Assembly (NCBI GenBank): GCA_903824515.1
Contig: CAIJXA010000129.1
Coordinates: 1-30,824 of the forward strand
Length of the DNA stretch: 30,824 nt
Source: an uncultured bacterium
GTDB taxonomy: Bacteria; Patescibacteriota; Minisyncoccia; Moranbacterales; GWC2-37-73
Reading direction: 5' to 3'
Part shown: positions 15,162 to 23,583 of the stretch, piece by piece
How positions within the stretch are numbered: position 1 is the first letter of the stretch
Layout: every line of letters begins with the position of its first letter
The notes under the pieces: generated by a model
The model's database searches: none
The model's input: the letters and a program-made list of their open reading frames with translations, nothing else
What the model was told of the DNA's origin: nothing
Position numbers and translations under genes: made by a program

Positions 15162-16979
15162 ATGAATAATATTGCTGCATATTTCAAAAGACCCTTATTT
15201 TTGCTAAGCATTCCCTTGCTTTTATATTTTGCTTTTTCCGTTTATCATTTGACAAAATTTGAAACCGCAGATGAGCATTTCTGGTTTAATGAGCCAGCCC
15301 ATGACCGAATTCATCAGTATTGGAATGCAGTTGCTCAACACAATTGGATCGCAACTCGAATCAATGATAAGCCGGGAATTTCTCTGGTTTTTATCTCTGG
15401 TGCAGGGCTTCTTTTTGAAAAAACTATTTTAAAAGGTTCTGAAATAAATTTTCTAAACGTGGAGCAAATGAATTTTGCTTATCGTTTTCCGCAAGTTGTT
15501 TTTACTGCGCTAGCTTCATTATATTTTTTCTGGGCATTGCGAAGAATAACCAAAAGTGACTTCCTGACACTTTTATCAGTTAGTTTGATTTTACTTAGTC
15601 CTATTTTGATTGGGATCTCTCAAATTGTTAATCCTGATTCAATGCTTTGGATTTTTTCATTTGCAACTGTGCTAGCATTTTTTCTTTATCTGCAAGAAGA
15701 AAAAAAGCTTCATTTATTTTTGGCTACGATATTTTTTGCAATGGCGCTTTTGAGTAAATATGCCGCCCTTATGCTGGTGCCCTTTTTTCTTGCGATGCTG
15801 GGATTTCAGATTATTTTCAAAGGCGAAAAATGGAGTATTGAGAAATTAAAAAGAAAAATTTTTAAATTTTCAATGGCGTATTTTGGCTTAATTTTTGGAG
15901 GTTTTTTGTTCTTCTCGATCCTGATGCCGGCAGTGTTGGTTGATCCAATGTTGGCCTATAAGGGCACAGTCGGCTTTAAGGGGATGCAATATGTTTTTTG
16001 GCCTGTTATTTTGATTAATCTGCTCTTGCTGCTAGATTCGGCGACGTATGGCAGTCAAGGAGCAGCCTATCTGATGAAAAAAAGCGTTTATGTAAAAAAG
16101 ATATTTCCCGTACTTCTCTATGTTTTTTTGAGTGGAATGTTTTTACTGGTTCTTGTGAATTGGTCAGTTGGTAATAATTTTATGAATGTCCTGAGTGTGG
16201 CCTTTGACTCTGCCGAAGGATCAAAATATCAGCATGCTTCTTTGTTTGATCAATTGATGTTGCAATTTAAGCCAATTGTATTTTCGCTTTCGCCGCTCGT
16301 ACTTGTCAGTGTGCTATTTCTTTGGATAAAAGCAATTTTTAAAAAAATTGAGCATGATTTGCTGGTGTATTTATTTTCGTTGTTTGTTTTGGTATATTAT
16401 ATTGCGGTGATGAGGCAGGGATTACTCATTAGCATTCGTTACGGTATAATTATGTATCCAATATTACTGACTTTAGCGGGATTTGGATTTTTTGAAATGT
16501 TTTTATTTGAAAAGAAATCAGCATTGGCAAAAATTGCAATTTTTGCGGGAGTTATTGGAATATCCGTGATAGGTCTTTGGCAAATTAAACCATTTTATTT
16601 TAACTATACTAATGTTTTAATGCCAAAAAACAATATTATCACTGGAGCTTGGGGTTATGGTGGCTATGAAGCGGCTCAATATTTAAACAGTCTGCCAGAT
16701 GCTAAAAACATTGTGGTTTGGTCGGATTATTATGGTGTGTGCCCATTTTTTGTGGGTAAGTGCATGAAATCTTATGCCTTGAATGATTATGTTAAAAAGG
16801 ACTCGCTGGCATCAGTTGGCTACGTAGTAGCAACGCGGAGGGGGAAAAAGCAAAATATAAATATGTGGAAAAAATTTAACAAATATGAACTTAAGAATAC
16901 TTGGTCGCTTTTCATTGGGAAGCGTGAAAATAATTTTGTGAGAGTGTATGAAAATAAAGGACTCAACCTATCAAACTAA
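15162..16979 (+). CDS. GT-C membrane glycosyltransferase (PMT/ArnT-like), paralog 2 of a tandem pair
   Basis: 605 residues, about 11-12 membrane helices, a clear paralog of the preceding gene, 36 bases downstream of it. Shared landmarks: TADEHFWF with Asp37-Glu38 in the first outer loop, RINDKPGISLVF, ISQIVNPDSMLWIFS, a GTVGFKGMQYVFW loop, and the C-terminal GAWGYGGYEAAQYLNSLP with GVCPFFVGKCMKS. It is about 95 residues shorter, mostly from the region between the last helices that paralog 1 expands. The retained acidic pair suggests an active enzyme. Likely outward-facing transferase of a polyprenyl-linked sugar; different partners or sugars for the two copies are possible but unproven. Confidence 0.87.
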   Translation: MNNIAAYFKRPLFLLSIPLLLYFAFSVYHLTKFETADEHFWFNEPAHDRIHQYWNAVAQHNWIATRINDKPGISLVFISGAGLLFEKTILKGSEINFLNVEQMNFAYRFPQVVFTALASLYFFWALRRITKSDFLTLLSVSLILLSPILIGISQIVNPDSMLWIFSFATVLAFFLYLQEEKKLHLFLATIFFAMALLSKYAALMLVPFFLAMLGFQIIFKGEKWSIEKLKRKIFKFSMAYFGLIFGGFLFFSILMPAVLVDPMLAYKGTVGFKGMQYVFWPVILINLLLLLDSATYGSQGAAYLMKKSVYVKKIFPVLLYVFLSGMFLLVLVNWSVGNNFMNVLSVAFDSAEGSKYQHASLFDQLMLQFKPIVFSLSPLVLVSVLFLWIKAIFKKIEHDLLVYLFSLFVLVYYIAVMRQGLLISIRYGIIMYPILLTLAGFGFFEMFLFEKKSALAKIAIFAGVIGISVIGLWQIKPFYFNYTNVLMPKNNIITGAWGYGGYEAAQYLNSLPDAKNIVVWSDYYGVCPFFVGKCMKSYALNDYVKKDSLASVGYVVATRRGKKQNINMWKKFNKYELKNTWSLFIGKRENNFVRVYENKGLNLSN

Positions 16980-17025
16980 ACAAAGTGAAGTTGTTAATAA
17001 GTGTTGGACGTTTAATTATAAATAT

Positions 17026-18588
17026 ATGCAAAAAAAGCTTCAATTATTTAAAAATTATTTATTTCAAAACAAGCTACGAGCTAGTGTGATTCTTTTACTG
17101 TTGATTGTTGTGTTAGGTGGATCTTTGAGGTTTTATAATCTCGGTAAGAATTCTTTTATTGCGGATGAATATTTGGATATGAATTCTGCCTATGCTTATC
17201 GCATGACACACGTTTGGCAGGCTTGGGATTTTAACAATGGCCAGCCAAACACTTCAGATGTCAATCAGGCGAGAGATGTTAGAGCTTGGATGTACAAATG
17301 GCAAGTTGCCCAAGTTTTCAAACTCCTGCCGCCAACTGAAGAGGTGGCAAGACTAGTGAGCGTTTTTTGGGGCTTGGTTAGCATCGTTTTGATTTATGCG
17401 GTTGCAACCTCCTTTTCAAAAAAAAGACAGATCGGGCTGCTGGCTGCTTTCTTGTTTGCAATAAGCGCCATGGGTATTATGTTTGACAGGAAACTTAGAA
17501 TGTATGCGATGTTTTATCCAATGTATTTGACATTGTCCTGGACTTTGTTCCTTGCATTCGAGCGGGCCTATGATGGCAGAAATTGGTTTCTGGCTAGGCT
17601 ACAGCGGTATAGCGGCATCAATATGCTTTATGGTTTTTTGGCCCTTGTTTTTGGCTTTGTAAGTTTGGAATTACAGTTATTGACTGTCAACATTGTGGCG
17701 GCATTTTTTGGTTTTGTGTTTGTTCAAACAATTTTGCAATGGAAAAATGAAAAAAAGTTGACCCTTAATAAATATAGTTTTCTAACTTCAGTGATGATTT
17801 TTGGCGGTGTTATTGCAATCAAATTTTTTCCTGGAATTACTGGAATTTTTGTAGCTTCAATAAAATGCTTCATTAACAATGGAGGGTATTTTGAAAAAAT
17901 TCTTTCAGATTATAGCAATTGGATGTTGGGAGTGTTGCTGTTTTTTCTTGGGGGATATTTTTTGTACAAACAAACGGGTCACAAAAAAGAAGCTGTTTGG
18001 CTTTTAACTTCATTGTTGGTGCCGCTTTTTATGGCAGCATTTATGTGGAAGAGAACTCAAGGCATCCAGTATGTTTTTTTCTTGCAATCGTTTTTGATTA
18101 TTCTGATCGCATCTGGAATATATGCAGTCGCTACGTTTTTCGAAAAGCAGCTTGTCAACATTTCAAAAAAAGCTTTTTGGGTGACAATATTTTTGGCTTT
18201 ATTGCTATTGCCGAATTATGCATATTTTTCCAGTGAAAATAATACTTATCACAGAACGGATGTGGGCGATTATCGAAAGGTATTTTTGTATGTCAAAAAA
18301 TACTTCAAAGCTGGGGATGTGATTGTTACCCGAAATTTCAGAAATTACTATCTCTCCGGGATGCATACCAAGATTTATGACTTTGGCGGAGAATCAGCCT
18401 TGAGCGATTTCTCGGTCGAGCAATTAAAACAAGTTGCGGCGCAAAATTCAAGTGGATGGATAATTCTTTTTGATAATGATACGTTGTTTTTTTCCAAAGA
18501 AGCAAAAACATATTTAGAAAATAATTTTTCCAAAGTAGACAACGCTGCAGTCAGGGGTCAGGCCACGGTGTATTTTTGGCGAAGATGA
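17026..18588 (+). CDS. GT-C membrane glycosyltransferase (GT39/PMT_2-like)
   Basis: About 520 residues with roughly 11 membrane helices. The first outer loop carries Asp47-Glu48 in FIADEYLDMNSAYA, the expected place for the catalytic acidic pair. A MFDRKLRMYAMFYPMYLTLS segment in the fourth helix region and a C-terminal soluble domain (YRKVFLYVKKYFKAGDVIVT onward) are typical of PMT_2-type proteins. An ATG at 16948 in the same frame would overlap the previous gene by 32 bases and add 26 polar residues; the ATG at 17026, directly before the first membrane helix, is the better start. It is related to neighbouring GT-C proteins in architecture but not a close copy of them. Confidence 0.83.
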   Translation: MQKKLQLFKNYLFQNKLRASVILLLLIVVLGGSLRFYNLGKNSFIADEYLDMNSAYAYRMTHVWQAWDFNNGQPNTSDVNQARDVRAWMYKWQVAQVFKLLPPTEEVARLVSVFWGLVSIVLIYAVATSFSKKRQIGLLAAFLFAISAMGIMFDRKLRMYAMFYPMYLTLSWTLFLAFERAYDGRNWFLARLQRYSGINMLYGFLALVFGFVSLELQLLTVNIVAAFFGFVFVQTILQWKNEKKLTLNKYSFLTSVMIFGGVIAIKFFPGITGIFVASIKCFINNGGYFEKILSDYSNWMLGVLLFFLGGYFLYKQTGHKKEAVWLLTSLLVPLFMAAFMWKRTQGIQYVFFLQSFLIILIASGIYAVATFFEKQLVNISKKAFWVTIFLALLLLPNYAYFSSENNTYHRTDVGDYRKVFLYVKKYFKAGDVIVTRNFRNYYLSGMHTKIYDFGGESALSDFSVEQLKQVAAQNSSGWIILFDNDTLFFSKEAKTYLENNFSKVDNAAVRGQATVYFWRR

Positions 18589-18707
18589 TACCTGGCTTAG
18601 GCGTGCTGGGGGTTTGAGATATCGAAAATGCTCTTAATCAAAGACGCAGTGTCGCAAAATTGCACGAAAGAATGTGTTTCTTGAAACTAATTACCTAAAA
18701 CTAGTCA

Positions 18708-20330
18708 ATGAAAAATTTTTACAATACTGTATTAAAAAATAAACATACCACAATCCTGCTACTTATTTTTGTCGTAGGTATTTTTGTTCGAACTTACAAT
18801 TTTCATGATTGGTTGAGATTTCACAAAGATGAAGCGCGAGATGCTTCAATCATCAGTGATATTGTATTAAATGGTCATGCTATGCCTCTACTTGGTCCAG
18901 TGGTGGGAACAACTGATTTCAAACTTGGTCCGATTTTCTATTATTTTCAGTATATGTCGGCAAAAATATTTGGTCTTGCTCCTGATGTTCTAGCTTATCC
19001 TGATTTATTGTTCTCAATTTTGAGCATTCCGTTTTTGTATTTGCTACTCAAAAGATTTTTTTCAAAAAATATTTCATTATTGTTGGTGGCAATATATGCA
19101 GTTGATTTTTTTGCCATCAGATATGCCAGATTTGCCTGGAATCCGAATTCTCAACCATTTTTTTTGATGTTGTTTTTGTATGCTTTTTTGGAAATTGTTT
19201 CAGCCAGGACCGATAAGTTTAGGTGGTTTTGGACAGCAGTGGCCGGCATCGCTCTGGGAGTGGGGGTTCAACTGCACATTTTATTTTTGTTGTCGATGCC
19301 AATCGTGACGCTCATTTTTTTCTTTTATTTGAAAAAGAGAGAAAAAATGAATTGGAAAATGTTGTTTTGGATAGTATCCATTGCTCTTTTTCTCAATTTA
19401 CCGCAGGTTTTTTCCGAAATTGGAAGTGGCGGAAAGAATACGAAAGAGTTTATCAAAGTTGTTTTTTTTGAGCCACCGCAATTCGGAACGCCAATAACCA
19501 CCTTGCAATGTCTTTCTCACGTCAACACCTATATTTTAACTTCAGTAGGTGAAGATAATTATTGCAAATCTGTGGCCAGGAATGACGGAAAAATTTTGAT
19601 TGATTTCTTCACAAGCAATATGAAAAATATTTCAACTGCAGCTGTTGTGTTCATTAGTCTGCTTTTTACCCTGGGCGGCTATGTCTTGTTGGGCTATTTC
19701 ATTAAGCGAGAAATTGATATTGAAAGGAAAATTTTTTTGCAGTTCATTTTGATTTTCTTTGTAGTTATTTTCATTGTTTGTTTGTTAGTTCTTAACCCAA
19801 TGACTATGAGATATTTTGTCATAGTTGAAATGGTCCCATTCATATTTTTGGGATTCTGGCTTAAGTATATTTTAGCATTTAAGCGGTTTTGGAAGTACTT
19901 GATCGTCTCCGCTATTTTTTTGTTTTTATTTGCAATGAGTTTCCAATCTATTGCGGCAGAAATTGAGTATCTTAACGGCAGGGCACCGGAAATGCCTTAT
20001 GGCGTGATAAATCTGACGCTTGGTGAGGCTGAACTTTTTTCCAGGTTTATTGCTGAGCATTCCGATCACGCCAAGCCCGTTTACATTAATGGTCGAAATG
20101 TCAGTCTTGAGAATGTACTGGCAGCTTTGGACTACCTACCAGCTTCTGCTGAGTTGAAGATTTCTTCAATCAAAAAGCAACAAACAACGGATGCTACAAT
20201 TTTTGCTTTTGGCTTGATTGCAAATTCTGATTTGCAAAAGAATCTTACCGAAGAAGAAAAAAACATTTATCAAATAAAAACCGCTGCCTCTGGCGGACGA
20301 TATTTCATTATGCAGCTTGAGCGCAGGTGA
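18708..20330 (+). CDS. GT-C membrane glycosyltransferase (PMT-like), family with KDEARD loop
   Basis: 540 residues, about 11-12 membrane helices. The first outer loop has Asp41-Glu42 and then Arg44-Asp45 (FHKDEARDASII), followed by LLGPVVGTTDFKLGPIFYY. The pattern GP-x(8-11)-LGP-x-(F/Y)-YY is shared with the genes at 21969 and 23584 (minus strand), so the three form a paralog group distinct from the 13023/15162 pair. The segment RFAWNPNSQPFFLM after helix 4 is another shared mark. After the last helix comes a soluble region of about 115 residues facing outward. Presumed polyprenyl-sugar transferase. The 119-base gap before it shows no gene and no clear promoter. Confidence 0.85.
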   Translation: MKNFYNTVLKNKHTTILLLIFVVGIFVRTYNFHDWLRFHKDEARDASIISDIVLNGHAMPLLGPVVGTTDFKLGPIFYYFQYMSAKIFGLAPDVLAYPDLLFSILSIPFLYLLLKRFFSKNISLLLVAIYAVDFFAIRYARFAWNPNSQPFFLMLFLYAFLEIVSARTDKFRWFWTAVAGIALGVGVQLHILFLLSMPIVTLIFFFYLKKREKMNWKMLFWIVSIALFLNLPQVFSEIGSGGKNTKEFIKVVFFEPPQFGTPITTLQCLSHVNTYILTSVGEDNYCKSVARNDGKILIDFFTSNMKNISTAAVVFISLLFTLGGYVLLGYFIKREIDIERKIFLQFILIFFVVIFIVCLLVLNPMTMRYFVIVEMVPFIFLGFWLKYILAFKRFWKYLIVSAIFLFLFAMSFQSIAAEIEYLNGRAPEMPYGVINLTLGEAELFSRFIAEHSDHAKPVYINGRNVSLENVLAALDYLPASAELKISSIKKQQTTDATIFAFGLIANSDLQKNLTEEEKNIYQIKTAASGGRYFIMQLERR

Positions 20331-20366
20331 TAAATGAGATTATACTAATAGTTAATTTTAAAAAAA

Positions 20367-21773
20367 TTGAACAAAAAAACTCTAAAGAATTTTCTGAATA
20401 CACTGCTGAAATCTAAACTCCTAAAAAAAACAATTGTGTTTTTTTTAGTGTTTGTTGTGATTATTTTGGCGGTGAGATTTAGGAGATATCCATTCAGGCT
20501 TGTCTGCGAAAATCAGCAAAGATATCTTTCAATAATGTCACAAATAAATAAACCCCAGATACCCCAAAGACAATGTAATATTTTGGACTATGGTGCAATA
20601 GGCGATGGTAAAACAAAAAATACTCAAGCAATTAGTCAGGCCATAGCCGATTGCTCTCAAAAAGGTGGCGGAAAGGTTATTTTTCCAGCCGGAAAGTGGT
20701 TTACGGGCCCGATCCACTTTTTGGACAACATTGAACTTACATTGTTAGCGGGCGCTGAAATCAATTTCAGCGATAATCGAAGTGACTATTTGCCGCTAGT
20801 CCTTTCACGTTATCAGGGCATGGATTATTACAATTATTCTCCGCTTATTTATGCCCGCGATTGTCAAAATATTGCAATAACAGGAAAGGGAAAAATTGTT
20901 GGAAATGGCGAAAAATGGCGAGTTTGGAGTGACAAACCCCAAGATCCTGATGCTGGGGCTGAACTTGTAGCTATGGTTAAATCAGGGGTGCCAGCCGAGG
21001 AGAGAATTTTTGGTGAGCCATATGGCCTGAGGCCATCATTTGTTCAGTTCGTAAATTGCAAAAATATTTTAGTGCAAGGAATTTCAATCGAGGATGGACC
21101 AATGTGGACGATTCATCCAATTTATTCTGAAAATGTTACTATTGATAATGTTAAAATCAACACCTACGGAATAAACACGGACGGAATTGATGTCGATTCT
21201 TCCAAAAATGTCCTGATTAAAAATTCGGATATATCTGCTGGTGATGATGCCATTTCTATAAAGTCTGGCTTGGGAATTGACAAACTTAGCCCTAATAGAC
21301 CATCGGAAAATGTGGTGATTGAGAATTGTCAAATGAAAAAAGGACATAGCGGTATTTCAATTGGAAGCGAGCTGACAGGGGGTATAAAGAATATCATTAT
21401 GAAAAATAATATATTCAGTTCTACCAATGATGGTTTTAAGATAAAATCATCGGCTGATCGCGGGGGAACGGTGGAGAACATTTGGCTTGATAAAACTCAA
21501 ATGTCAGTAAATGCACATGCTATCTTCTTGGATATGTTTTATGATTCACATGTTCATGCTGATAGTAATCTGGCATCAGTTGTTAAGAATATTCTTATTT
21601 CTAATACTAATATAACTAAAGCTCAAAATGCTTTTATGATAAATTCAACGGACAAAGAGCATGTCTTTAATATAATTGTAACCAATTTTAATGCTGTCTC
21701 TGGAAGAGGAATTCAGGTTGACAATGTAGGCAGATTTGAAATTGATAGAATTAGTGTTAAGTCAAAGCGCTAA
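20367..21773 (+). CDS. Membrane-anchored glycoside hydrolase family 28 (polygalacturonase-like)
   Basis: 468 residues. A basic N-terminus and one hydrophobic segment (about 22-37) make a signal anchor, leaving a right-handed beta-helix outside the membrane. The pectin-lyase-fold opening NILDYGAIGDGKTKNTQAI starts near residue 71. GH28 active-site motifs appear in order: NTDGID with Asp272, GDDAISIKSG with Asp293-Asp294, GHSGISIGSE with His327, and FKIKSS, in the place of the canonical RIK, with Lys358 and Lys360. So the three catalytic aspartates and the histidine are kept. GH28 enzymes hydrolyse galacturonide or rhamnogalacturonan links; a specific substrate cannot be named. The start is a TTG, since an in-frame stop at 20352 precedes it. 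The gene lies between two paralogous GT-C genes. Confidence 0.88.
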   Translation: MNKKTLKNFLNTLLKSKLLKKTIVFFLVFVVIILAVRFRRYPFRLVCENQQRYLSIMSQINKPQIPQRQCNILDYGAIGDGKTKNTQAISQAIADCSQKGGGKVIFPAGKWFTGPIHFLDNIELTLLAGAEINFSDNRSDYLPLVLSRYQGMDYYNYSPLIYARDCQNIAITGKGKIVGNGEKWRVWSDKPQDPDAGAELVAMVKSGVPAEERIFGEPYGLRPSFVQFVNCKNILVQGISIEDGPMWTIHPIYSENVTIDNVKINTYGINTDGIDVDSSKNVLIKNSDISAGDDAISIKSGLGIDKLSPNRPSENVVIENCQMKKGHSGISIGSELTGGIKNIIMKNNIFSSTNDGFKIKSSADRGGTVENIWLDKTQMSVNAHAIFLDMFYDSHVHADSNLASVVKNILISNTNITKAQNAFMINSTDKEHVFNIIVTNFNAVSGRGIQVDNVGRFEIDRISVKSKR

Positions 21774-21968
21774 TAAAAGGGTATTAATACTTCAGGGGCA
21801 AGCCCAGTACCCTATGAGCAGCGCAGCAAGACATGTCACTCGTGAGCGACGTGTCAAGCCTCGTAGGCAAATCATCTCTTGTTGCCTCCATTGAATCGGT
21901 CCCGACACACATCGGGACTCTCACTTCGCTAGATAATAAATAACAAACCTAGGATATTTTCAAAAAAA
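21774..21968. other. Intergenic region with several palindromes
   Basis: 195 bases, visibly more GC-rich than its surroundings, without a gene. Contains an imperfect inverted repeat (GACATGTCACTC and GAGCGACGTGTC, 21830-21855), a perfect hairpin GTCCCGA-CACACA-TCGGGAC (21899-21918), a small GCCT-CGT-AGGC hairpin (21858-21868) and a wider AGGGTA/TACCCT pair (near 21778 and 21808). None has a T tract placed like a terminator. Confidence 0.6.
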
Positions 21969-23561
21969 ATGATAAACGCTATATTTGATAGAATAAAAAA
22001 AACACAAAAACAAAAAATAGGCGTTCTTTTGATTATTGTTGCCTTGGGTATTTTTTTGCGTGGCTATAATTTTCGAGGTTTGCAGCGGTTTGATGAAGAT
22101 GAAGTGCGCGATGTTGTAATCGTAGAGCAGCTACAGCAAGACCACAATTTTTTAATAATGGGACCGCATGCAGGTGGAACAATTTTTGATTTGGGTCCGG
22201 CTTATTATTATATGGAATATATTGCACTTATAATTTTTGGCAATGATCCTGGCAATTTGGCATATCCGACCCTGCTATTTTCTGTATTAGCAATACCGCT
22301 GCTGTATGTTTTTTTGAAGAAATTTTTTACTGAAAATATTTCTTTGGCAGTTACGGCTTTGTACGGCGTTTCCTTTTATGCTATTAAATATGCCAGGTTT
22401 GCGTGGAATCCAAATCCTCTGCCTTTTTTCATTTTAGCCTTCCTGCTCATACTTGGCATATTAGTCAAAGATAAGAAGGAGCCGCAAATTTATTGGTCAG
22501 TTCTGTTGGGAATTGTTATTGGAATAGGAATTCAACTGCATACTTTTATTATTGTTATTTTTTTGCCGATTGCAGCTCTTTATTATGGCTATTTTCTTTG
22601 GAAAAAATATCCGCTGGGTAAAAGCTTTGTCATCGCCGTATTTTGTGTAGCTTTTTTGAACATTCCCCAGTTTATACATGAGGTTCGCACTGGAGGGGAA
22701 AATAGTAGGGCATTTGTGGTTGGTTTTGTTACTAAAACCAGTAATTCCGAACCAGTTCAGAAATATATCTTAAAGGATCTTGAGTGTTACGCTCAAGGAA
22801 GCTCCTATATGTTATCTGCAATGAACGATGATAGTAATTGTTTACTTTTTCATGAACTAAAGAGGCATTTATTTGCTTTTTACAGCAACTTGATTTTAAC
22901 GTTGACATTTCTTTTCGGCGGATTGATTTTAGCAGTGATTAAGCTAAAAAAAGAAAAGGATGAAACAAAAAAAGTCCTTTTAGCTCTGAGCCTTATTTAT
23001 GCTGCATCATCTTTTCTTGTTTTTTTGCCCATAGCCTTGAAATTTGACGCTAGATATTGCATTATAATCTTTTTTGTCCCATTTTTACTATTGGGTTTTT
23101 GGATGGATTTTTTTGTGGAAAAGTTTAAAATCATTGGCTTACTTTTTGTCATCGTTATTTTGGGATGGCTTGCTGTTTCAAACATTGTGCCAGTGGGAAA
23201 GACTTATTTTTCTGGTCTTAATCCAAATCATTCTGGCGGCGGAGATTTTAACGGCATTGTTTTGACCGATGCCGAACGAATCTCAAAATTCATTGCTTTA
23301 AGGAGTTTGGAATACCCAGAAAATAGACTCTATCTTCTGGCTTCTCAACATAAGTATCTTTATGCCATGAATTATTTTTTAAGTAAACAGTCAAATTTTA
23401 AGGCTTCAGAATTAACCAAGGAAAGGATTGTAGAAAAAAATTCAATACTATTTTCTATAGTGGATAATCCAAATAGTAGAAATTATGCTTTGCAGGGATA
23501 CTCTGAAATTGACGCTGGTGAAGTTGGTACGTATGATATATTCATTATGCGTAAGGAGTAA
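21969..23561 (+). CDS. GT-C membrane glycosyltransferase (PMT-like), family with EDEVRD loop
   Basis: 530 residues, about 11-12 membrane helices, paralog of the gene at 18708. The first outer loop has Asp44-Glu45 and Arg47-Asp48 in FDEDEVRDVVIV, then MGPHAGGTIFDLGPAYYYME and the shared RFAWNPNPLPFF mark. It ends with an outward soluble domain (about residues 420-530) lacking any motif I know. With the catalytic acidic pair intact it is probably an active polyprenyl-sugar-dependent transferase. Its stop lies 22 bases from the stop of a convergent paralog on the other strand. Confidence 0.85.
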   Translation: MINAIFDRIKKTQKQKIGVLLIIVALGIFLRGYNFRGLQRFDEDEVRDVVIVEQLQQDHNFLIMGPHAGGTIFDLGPAYYYMEYIALIIFGNDPGNLAYPTLLFSVLAIPLLYVFLKKFFTENISLAVTALYGVSFYAIKYARFAWNPNPLPFFILAFLLILGILVKDKKEPQIYWSVLLGIVIGIGIQLHTFIIVIFLPIAALYYGYFLWKKYPLGKSFVIAVFCVAFLNIPQFIHEVRTGGENSRAFVVGFVTKTSNSEPVQKYILKDLECYAQGSSYMLSAMNDDSNCLLFHELKRHLFAFYSNLILTLTFLFGGLILAVIKLKKEKDETKKVLLALSLIYAASSFLVFLPIALKFDARYCIIIFFVPFLLLGFWMDFFVEKFKIIGLLFVIVILGWLAVSNIVPVGKTYFSGLNPNHSGGGDFNGIVLTDAERISKFIALRSLEYPENRLYLLASQHKYLYAMNYFLSKQSNFKASELTKERIVEKNSILFSIVDNPNSRNYALQGYSEIDAGEVGTYDIFIMRKE

Positions 23562-23583
23562 TCCGTTTCAATAGTATTCTGGG

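Noticed and set aside
16948..17025. Earlier ATG for the GT-C gene ending at 18588
   Set aside because: It would overlap the preceding gene by 32 bases and add a polar stretch before the first membrane helix; the ATG at 17026 fits better.
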